Below are positions 1 to 4,424 of a DNA stretch of 5,410 bases, piece by piece. The translations under genes and the position numbers were made by a program. This DNA is from an uncultured Clostridia bacterium (GTDB lineage Bacteria; Bacillota; Clostridia; Christensenellales; Aristaeellaceae), in the NCBI GenBank assembly GCA_934647145.1, contig CAKUFB010000191.1, positions 1-5,410 of the forward strand. The letters are read 5' to 3'. Numbering within the stretch: position 1 is the stretch's first letter; every line of letters starts with the position of its first letter. Under the pieces are notes generated by a model, which was not told the DNA's origin, made no database searches, and worked only from the letters and a program-made list of their open reading frames with translations.

Positions 1-45
1 CCCGCCTGCGACGGCTGCTGCCGCTCGTGTCCCCACCATCAATAG
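1..45 (+). other. possible C-terminal tail of an upstream gene (frame uncertain)
   Basis: All three forward frames are open from the window edge, so the sequence cannot prove which one is coding. Frame 1 reads PACDGCCRSCPHHQ and stops at TAG 43-45. Nearly all its codons end in C or G, like the genes in this window, and its four cysteines and two histidines would suit a metal-binding tail. Frame 3 reads RLRRLLPLVSPPSIE and stops at TGA 48-50. Frame 2 runs on to TGA 77-79, four bases before murA. Frame 1 is preferred only on codon-ending bias over 14 codons. No function can be assigned. Confidence 0.3.
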
Positions 46-53
46 AATGAATC

Positions 54-83
54 GGGAGAGCCGGTCATCCGGCGAGTGAAGAT
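54..83 (+). promoter_or_regulatory. murA leader with weak ribosome binding site and small hairpin
   Basis: The ATG at 84 lacks a strong Shine-Dalgarno sequence at normal distance; only GAG (74-76) and GAAG (78-81) lie close by. A better match, GGGAG at 54-58, is too far away. Between them lies a perfect hairpin, GCCGG (60-64) TCAT CCGGC (69-73). If it folds, GGGAG comes to about 11 nt from the ATG. The hairpin is directly visible; its role in translation is inference. No sigma-70-like promoter is seen in 1-83, so murA may be transcribed from further upstream. Confidence 0.35.
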
Positions 84-1361
84 ATGGCAATAGTTGAAGC
101 GCTTTCCATCCAGGGCGGCGTCCCACTGCGCGGCACCGTGGCGGCCAGCGGCGGCAAGAACGCGGCGGTGGCCATTATTCCGGCCGCGCTGATGGCGTCC
201 TCGCCCTGCACCATCGAGCACATGCCCGACGTGGACGACGTCAAGGTACTCGTCAAGCTGCTGCGCTGGCTGGGCGCAAAGGTGGATTTTGCAGACGGCG
301 TGATGCGCATCGACCCCAGCGGGGTGGACAAGTACAACCCGCCCTATGAGCTGACCCGCCTGATGCGCGCCAGCTATTACCTGGTGCCGGTGCTGGTCAG
401 TCTGTTCGGCCGGGCGGAAGTCCCCTTCCCCGGCGGCTGTGACATCGGCGCGAGGCCGTTCGACCAGACCGTCAAGGGCTGGAGCGCGCTGGGCGCGAAG
501 GTGGACATCGAGCACGGCGCGTTCGTCGTGGAGGCCTCGCAGCTGCGGGGCGTGGACGTACACCTGGACATGCCCAGCGTGGGCGCGACCATCAACACCA
601 TGCTGCTGGCCGTGGCCGCCGAGGGCATGACGATCATCCACAACGCCGCGCGCGAGCCTCACATCGTCGATCTGGCCAACTTCCTGGGCAGCATGGGCGC
701 GTGGGTCAAGGGCGCGGGCACGGACACCATCCGCATCCGGGGCGGCAGGCCGCTGCACGGCTCCGAATACGCCATCATTCCCGACCAGATCGAGACCGGT
801 ACGCTGATGATCGCCGCGGCCGCCACGGGCGGCGACGTGGTCATTACCGACGCGATTCCCTACCACATGGAGTCGCTTTCCGCCAAGCTGCTCGAGATGG
901 GCGTGTTTGTCGAGGAAGAGGACGACCGCATCCACGTGCGCGGCACGAACGGCCCCCTGCGCCCGATCGACGTGAAGACCCAGGTCTATCCGGGCTTCCC
1001 GACCGACCTGCAGCAGCCGCTGACCGCCATGCTCGCCATCGCGGGCGGGCGCAGCAACGTCACCGAGAACATCTACGAGTCCCGCTTCAAGTACGTCGAC
1101 GAGCTCAACCGCATGGGCGCGCGGATTAAGGTCTACAACCGCGTCGCGGTGGTGGACGGCGTGTCCACCCTGACCGGCATTCCCGTCACCGCAAGCGACC
1201 TGCGCGCGGGCGCTGCGCTGGTTATCGCAGGCCTGATCGCCGAGGGCACGACCGAAATCTCCGGCGTGAAGTACATCCGCCGCGGCTATGAGAATCTCGA
1301 GGAAAAGCTGCGCTCCCTGGGCGCGCGCGTCAAGCGCATTGAACGCGACTGGCCGGACTAG
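84..1361 (+). CDS. murA: UDP-N-acetylglucosamine 1-carboxyvinyltransferase (MurA)
   Basis: This cytoplasmic enzyme transfers enolpyruvate from phosphoenolpyruvate to UDP-GlcNAc, the first committed step of peptidoglycan synthesis. The 425-residue protein is of normal family length and shows the two-lobed EPSP-synthase-type pattern. Visible signatures are GGKNAA with Lys25-Asn26 (E. coli K22-N23), MRAS with Arg95 (R91), the active-site loop PGGCDIGARP with Cys119 (C115), GFPTDLQ with Asp308 (D305), and RRGYE with Arg400 (R397). The E. coli equivalents come from knowledge of the family. Cys119 is the residue alkylated by fosfomycin, so the enzyme is predicted to be of the sensitive type. Many Bacillota carry two MurA paralogues, and the sequence alone does not say which one this is. 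The ATG at 84 is chosen because the homologous N-terminus begins immediately; its ribosome binding site is weak. The gene ends one base before a hairpin-rich repeat region. Confidence 0.96.
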   Translation: MAIVEALSIQGGVPLRGTVAASGGKNAAVAIIPAALMASSPCTIEHMPDVDDVKVLVKLLRWLGAKVDFADGVMRIDPSGVDKYNPPYELTRLMRASYYLVPVLVSLFGRAEVPFPGGCDIGARPFDQTVKGWSALGAKVDIEHGAFVVEASQLRGVDVHLDMPSVGATINTMLLAVAAEGMTIIHNAAREPHIVDLANFLGSMGAWVKGAGTDTIRIRGGRPLHGSEYAIIPDQIETGTLMIAAAATGGDVVITDAIPYHMESLSAKLLEMGVFVEEEDDRIHVRGTNGPLRPIDVKTQVYPGFPTDLQQPLTAMLAIAGGRSNVTENIYESRFKYVDELNRMGARIKVYNRVAVVDGVSTLTGIPVTASDLRAGAALVIAGLIAEGTTEISGVKYIRRGYENLEEKLRSLGARVKRIERDWPD

Positions 1362-1376
1362 CCGGGCAGTGCCCGG
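1362..1376 (+). repeat. hairpin directly after murA (diverged linker unit)
   Basis: CCGGGC-AGT-GCCCGG is a perfect 6-bp stem with a 3-nt loop, starting one base after the murA TAG. It is followed by TTCCACC rather than a T-run, so it is a poor intrinsic terminator. It lines up with the hairpins at 1547-1561 and 1577-1591: same stem length, same loop length, same GGC/GCC inner half and the same following CCACCTGCTGCCG. The three outer base pairs differ but remain paired. It could instead be an independent 3'-end hairpin of murA. Confidence 0.6.
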
Positions 1377-1378
1377 TT

Positions 1379-1548
1379 CCACCTGCTGCCGCCGGGGCGG
1401 GCGACGAATTCGGGAACCATAGATTGAAGTTCCCGAATTCTCCGGATTTCCAGAAGTTTTCTGGAAATCACGGGTCGGCATTGCCGACTCGCGCCCCGCT
1501 GGGGGAGACTCCGCTGCGCTTCGCGCTCCCCCAGACCCCCACCGAAGT
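1379..1548. repeat. 170-bp structured repeat, copy 1 (four hairpins)
   Basis: This is the first of two direct copies 215 bp apart (159 of 170 positions identical, no indels). It contains four perfect hairpins in a row. H1 is GAATTCGGGAAC (1406-1417) pairing with 1429-1440 around an 11-nt loop. H2 is GATTTCCAGAA (1445-1455) pairing with 1459-1469 around GTT. H3 is GTCGGC (1474-1479) pairing with 1483-1488 around ATT, extendable by two pairs including one G-T. H4 is CTGGGGGAG (1499-1507) pairing with 1526-1534 around 18 nt that can form a small inner stem. No T-run follows any of them. The copy spacing is not a multiple of three and no codon pattern is maintained, so the open frames crossing it are judged spurious. 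It may be a mobile or dispersed intergenic element, or part of a structured RNA; strand is undetermined. Confidence 0.9.
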
Positions 1549-1606
1549 CGGCAGGGCCGACTGCCTCCTGCTGCCGGTCGGCAGGGCCGACTGCCACCTG
1601 CTGCCG
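1547..1606. repeat. tandem pair of 30-bp hairpin units linking the two large copies
   Basis: Units 1547-1576 and 1577-1606 differ at one base (T1566 versus A1596). Each begins with GTCGGC-AGG-GCCGAC, a perfect 6-bp stem with a 3-nt loop, and ends in CCTGCTGCCG. The stem is identical to hairpin H3 inside the large repeat (loop ATT there), so the short unit and H3 probably share an origin. The second unit overlaps the start of large copy 2, showing that short and long repeats are nested parts of one array rather than separate insertions. Confidence 0.85.
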
Positions 1607-1763
1607 CCGGATTGAGCGACGAATTCGGGAACCATAGATTGGAGTTCCCGAATTCTGCGGATTTCCAGAAGCCTTCTGGAAATCACGGGTCGGCATTGCC
1701 GACTCGCATCCCGCTGGGGGAGGCTCCGCTGCGCTTCGCGCTCCCCCAGACCCCCACCGAAGT
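1594..1763. repeat. 170-bp structured repeat, copy 2 (four hairpins)
   Basis: This is the second direct copy, with the same four hairpins shifted by 215: H1 1621-1632/1644-1655, H2 1660-1670/1674-1684, H3 1689-1694/1698-1703, H4 1714-1722/1741-1749. Differences from copy 1 are at positions matching 1396-1398, 1400, 1427, 1442, 1457-1458, 1493-1494 and 1508. Every one lies in a loop or linker and the stem arms are identical. The copy ends at GAAGT, 60 bases before the Nudix start codon, and the similarity stops abruptly there. No flanking target duplication or terminal inverted repeat was found. Confidence 0.9.
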
Positions 1764-1823
1764 TTGTCTGCCGGTGCTCCACCGCACGCATTCGCGGCCG
1801 ACGCCCCACCGGAGGTTTTCAGT
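1764..1823 (+). promoter_or_regulatory. spacer and ribosome binding site before the Nudix gene
   Basis: GGAGG at 1811-1815 lies 8 nt before the ATG at 1824, an almost ideal Shine-Dalgarno arrangement. It fixes the Nudix start against the longer open frame from TTG 1764. A small hairpin CGGTG-CTC-CACCG occupies 1772-1784. No convincing -35/-10 pair is visible, so transcription may arise within the repeat array or read through from murA. Confidence 0.75.
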
Positions 1824-2294
1824 ATGCCAGACAGCAGGCGTTTGCCGGGCAAACACGAGCCTGGACGGTCGAATCCCCCTTCCTTCTCCAGACCGCCTCA
1901 GCGATCTGCCGGGGCGGTGCTGTTCACGCGGCGCGGGAACGAGTGCGTGCTGGTGCGGTCGCGCGCAGGCGAATGGGGCCTGCCCAAGGGGCATCTGGAG
2001 GCGGGCGAGACGGAGGAACAGGCAGCTGTGCGCGAGGTACGGGAGGAAACCGGCGCGCGCGCCCGGCTGCTGCCCGGCTTTCGCGAGGAAATTGCCTATT
2101 GCCTGCCGGACGGCGAGCAGAAGGTCGTGACCTTTTTCGCGGCGGCGTGTGAAGAAGAGGTCTTTGCGCCCCGCGAGGCCGACGTGACGCAATCGGGCGC
2201 GTTCACCCTGGACGAGGCGCTGGCGCTGGTTCCGCACGAGGACGTTCGTCGGGTGCTGCGGCATGCCTTCGCGCAAAAACACACAACGAGGTAG
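1824..2294 (+). CDS. Nudix hydrolase, diadenosine-tetraphosphatase/MutT-like
   Basis: A 156-residue cytoplasmic Nudix protein. The box GX5EX7REUXEEXGU is complete at residues 56-78, from GHLEAGE to REVREETGA, with metal-binding Glu74 and Glu75. The fold starts at SAGAVLF (28-34). The WGLPKGHLEAGET context resembles bacterial and animal Ap4A hydrolases, so hydrolysis of dinucleoside polyphosphates is the best guess. Other nucleoside di- or triphosphate derivatives are possible, because Nudix substrate choice is poorly predicted from sequence. The first 27 residues are rich in Pro, Arg and Ser and look disordered. They could be trimmed by a later start, but the ATG at 1824 has an excellent GGAGG at 8 nt. 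The stop is 3 nt before topB and the topB ribosome binding site overlaps the gene's last codons, indicating co-transcription. Confidence 0.9.
   Translation: MPDSRRLPGKHEPGRSNPPSFSRPPQRSAGAVLFTRRGNECVLVRSRAGEWGLPKGHLEAGETEEQAAVREVREETGARARLLPGFREEIAYCLPDGEQKVVTFFAAACEEEVFAPREADVTQSGAFTLDEALALVPHEDVRRVLRHAFAQKHTTR
2288..2291 (+). promoter_or_regulatory. topB ribosome binding site inside the end of the Nudix gene
   Basis: GAGG at 2288-2291 lies 6 nt before the ATG at 2298 and overlaps the last codons of the Nudix gene (stop TAG 2292-2294). This arrangement favours translational coupling of the two genes. Confidence 0.75.
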
Positions 2295-2297
2295 CAC

Positions 2298-4421
2298 ATG
2301 GGTAAGACGCTGGTCATTGCGGAAAAGCCGTCGGTCGGCAGGGACATCGCGCGGGTGCTGGGCGCGAACGCGAGGGGCGAGGGCACGCTGAGCGGGGGCG
2401 ACTGGATCGTCTCCTGGGCGGTGGGGCACCTGGTGACGCTGTGCGACCCGGAGGAGCTGAACCCGGCCTGGAAAAGGTGGTCGATGGAGCAGCTGCCCAT
2501 GCTGCCCGAGCAGCTCAAGACCAAGGTCATTCCCGGCAAGACGCGCGCGCAGTACGACCTGCTCAAGAAGCTGATGAACGACAAGGACGTGGAGAGGATC
2601 GTGTGCGCGACCGACTCCGGCCGGGAGGGCGAGCTGATCTTCCGCTACATCTATCATCAGGCGGGCTGCAAAAAGCCGGTCGACCGGCTGTGGATTTCCT
2701 CGATGACCGACGCAGCCATCCGCGAGGGCTTCGCCGCGATCAAGCCGGACGCCTGCTACGACGGGCTGTACGAGAGCGCCCGCTGCCGCAGCGAGGCCGA
2801 CTGGCTGGTGGGCATGAACGCCTCGCGCGCCTATACGCTGAGGTACGACGCGCTTTTGTCGGTCGGCCGCGTGCAGACCCCGACCTTGTGCCTGATCGTG
2901 CGGCGCGACCGGGAGATCGAGGACTTTGTGCCGCGCGACTACTGGGAAATCCAGGCGAGCTTCGGCGACTACACCGGCTCCTGGATCGACCCGCAGAGCA
3001 AGGAAACCAAATGCTTCGACGAGCGGCTGGCGCAGGCGATCTGCGAGCGGGTCAAGGGGCAGACCGGCACGGTGACGCTCTCGAAGCGCGAGAAGAAGCG
3101 CATGCCCTCGCCGCAGCTGTACGACCTGACCGAGCTGCAGCGGGACGCGAACCGCATCATGGGCCTGTCCGCCGCGCAGACGCTCAAGCTGGCGCAGGCG
3201 CTCTACGAGGAGCACAAGCTGCTCACCTACCCGCGCACCGACAGCCGCTACCTGTCCCACGACATGGCGGGCAAGGTGCGCAAGGTCATTTCCACGCTGC
3301 CCGGCGAGTACGCGCAGCTCGCCCAGCCCTTAAACGCGCTCGAGAAGCTGCCCTATTCCTCCCGCATGTACAACGACGCGAAGGTGACCGACCACCACGC
3401 CATCATCCCCACCGGCAACTACGCCGCGCTCTCCCGGCTGAACGACCGCGAGCGCAGGCTGTTCGACCTGGTGGCCAGGCGGCTGCTCTCGATGCACTAC
3501 CCGGACTACGAGTACGAGTCGGCCCGGATCGAGACGCGCGTGGGCGAGGATACCTTCCTGTCCACCGGCTCCACGCCGCTTCAAGAGGGCTGGAAGGCGG
3601 TCTACAAGGACATTTCCCCGCGTAAGAAGAGCAAGGACGTGCTGCTGCCCGCCTTAAACGAGGGCGACACGCGCACCGTCCATTCGGCCAAGGCGGTCAA
3701 GAGCGCCACCAAGCCGCCCGAGCGCCTGACCGACGCGACGCTGCTCTCCGCGATGGAGAACGCCGGCCGCACGCTGACCGACGAGTCCCTGCGCGAGAGC
3801 ATGAAGGACAGCGGCCTGGGCACGCCCGCCACCCGCGCCGCCACCATCGAGCGGCTCATCGAGGTGGGCTACGTCGTGCGCAAGGGCAAGACGCTGCTGT
3901 CCACCCCCAAGGGACAGCGGCTCATCGCCGTGGTGCCCGAGCAGATCGCCTCGGCGCAGACCACCGGCAAGTGGGAAAAGGCGCTCACGACGCTCGCCCG
4001 CTGCGAGGACGAGGCCGAGCGCAGCCGCCTGTCCGACCGGTTTATGTCCGGCATCCGCAGGTACGCGGACTTCCTGGTTCAGTCGGCCAGGAGCGCAACC
4101 GATCAGGTGAAGTTCGACCCGGAGGAACGGCGCGGCAAGGGCAAAAAGCCGGTTCACAGAACCAGGCAGCTCAATCTGGCATGCCCGCTCTGCAAGCAAG
4201 GCATGCTCACCATGAACGACAAGGCCTACGGCTGTTCCCGCTGGAAAGAGGGATGCCGGTTTACCATCTGGAAGGACGCGCTGGTGCGCGCGGGCGGCCC
4301 GGAGATTTCTCCGGACATGCTTTCCGGATTGCTTCAGACCGGCCGCTTCGAGACGCCCGACGGCGTTGCGAGCTATTCCCCCGGGGCGGGGTGGCCTGCC
4401 TGGCAGAAAAGGAGTAAATAA
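2298..4421 (+). CDS. topB: DNA topoisomerase III (type IA)
   Basis: A 707-residue type IA topoisomerase, which cuts one strand through a 5'-phosphotyrosine and passes another, resolving precatenanes and recombination or replication intermediates. The N-terminal TOPRIM domain begins KTLVIAEKPSVGRDIA with Glu9 and contains ATDSGREGELIF (Asp106, Glu110, Glu112). Position 108 is Gly where many type IA enzymes have the second Asp of DxD, as I recall for Gram-positive TopB. SVGRVQTPTL and the catalytic YPRTDSRYL (Tyr311, Arg313) follow, then the clade-typical PERLTDATLLSAME region. A basic linker near 610-620 leads to one C4 zinc ribbon (Cys629, 632, 646, 653) and a short tail with FTIWK, as in the C-terminal repeats of topoisomerases. 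Length fits chromosomal TopB; related enzymes on conjugative elements exist, but no transfer genes are seen here. The stop is 3 nt before the next gene. Confidence 0.95.
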   Translation: MGKTLVIAEKPSVGRDIARVLGANARGEGTLSGGDWIVSWAVGHLVTLCDPEELNPAWKRWSMEQLPMLPEQLKTKVIPGKTRAQYDLLKKLMNDKDVERIVCATDSGREGELIFRYIYHQAGCKKPVDRLWISSMTDAAIREGFAAIKPDACYDGLYESARCRSEADWLVGMNASRAYTLRYDALLSVGRVQTPTLCLIVRRDREIEDFVPRDYWEIQASFGDYTGSWIDPQSKETKCFDERLAQAICERVKGQTGTVTLSKREKKRMPSPQLYDLTELQRDANRIMGLSAAQTLKLAQALYEEHKLLTYPRTDSRYLSHDMAGKVRKVISTLPGEYAQLAQPLNALEKLPYSSRMYNDAKVTDHHAIIPTGNYAALSRLNDRERRLFDLVARRLLSMHYPDYEYESARIETRVGEDTFLSTGSTPLQEGWKAVYKDISPRKKSKDVLLPALNEGDTRTVHSAKAVKSATKPPERLTDATLLSAMENAGRTLTDESLRESMKDSGLGTPATRAATIERLIEVGYVVRKGKTLLSTPKGQRLIAVVPEQIASAQTTGKWEKALTTLARCEDEAERSRLSDRFMSGIRRYADFLVQSARSATDQVKFDPEERRGKGKKPVHRTRQLNLACPLCKQGMLTMNDKAYGCSRWKEGCRFTIWKDALVRAGGPEISPDMLSGLLQTGRFETPDGVASYSPGAGWPAWQKRSK
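4411..4414 (+). promoter_or_regulatory. ribosome binding site for the NYN gene, inside the end of topB
   Basis: AAAAGGAG ends at 4414, ten bases before the GTG at 4425, and overlaps the last sense codons of topB. It supports the GTG start and coupling to topB. No ATG lies nearby in the same frame; the first in-frame ATG is codon 21, after the first catalytic Asp. Confidence 0.7.
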
Positions 4422-4424
4422 CCT

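Noticed and set aside
39..1481. Long minus-strand open frame opposite murA
   Set aside because: It is the antisense of a highly conserved murA with strong GC-ending codon bias; the translation is Arg/His/Val-rich low-complexity sequence with no recognisable domain.
1499..1549. Rho-independent terminator at H4
   Set aside because: The stem is strong, but the following bases are ACCCCCACCG with no T-run in either orientation.
1362..1763. CRISPR array
   Set aside because: There are two 170-bp units and two 30-bp units with no regular variable spacers; the units are internally palindromic and abut each other.
1379..1763. Insertion sequence or MITE
   Set aside because: No transposase, no terminal inverted repeats across the unit and no target duplication found; a dispersed element remains possible, but this class cannot be supported.
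1764..1792. Promoter with -35 TTGTCT (1764-1769) and -10 CGCATT (1787-1792)
   Set aside because: Spacing is right, but the -10 matches the consensus at only two of six positions, which is not enough to call.
1764..1823. Upstream TTG start giving a 176-residue Nudix protein
   Set aside because: GGAGG at the ideal 8-nt distance points to the ATG at 1824; the extra 20 residues match no Nudix element and would start right at the repeat edge.
2613..2621. Inactivating mutation in the topB TOPRIM motif (Asp-Ser-Gly instead of Asp-x-Asp)
   Set aside because: Gly at the second position is, as I recall, normal for the Gram-positive TopB clade, and the rest of the motif and Tyr311 are intact.
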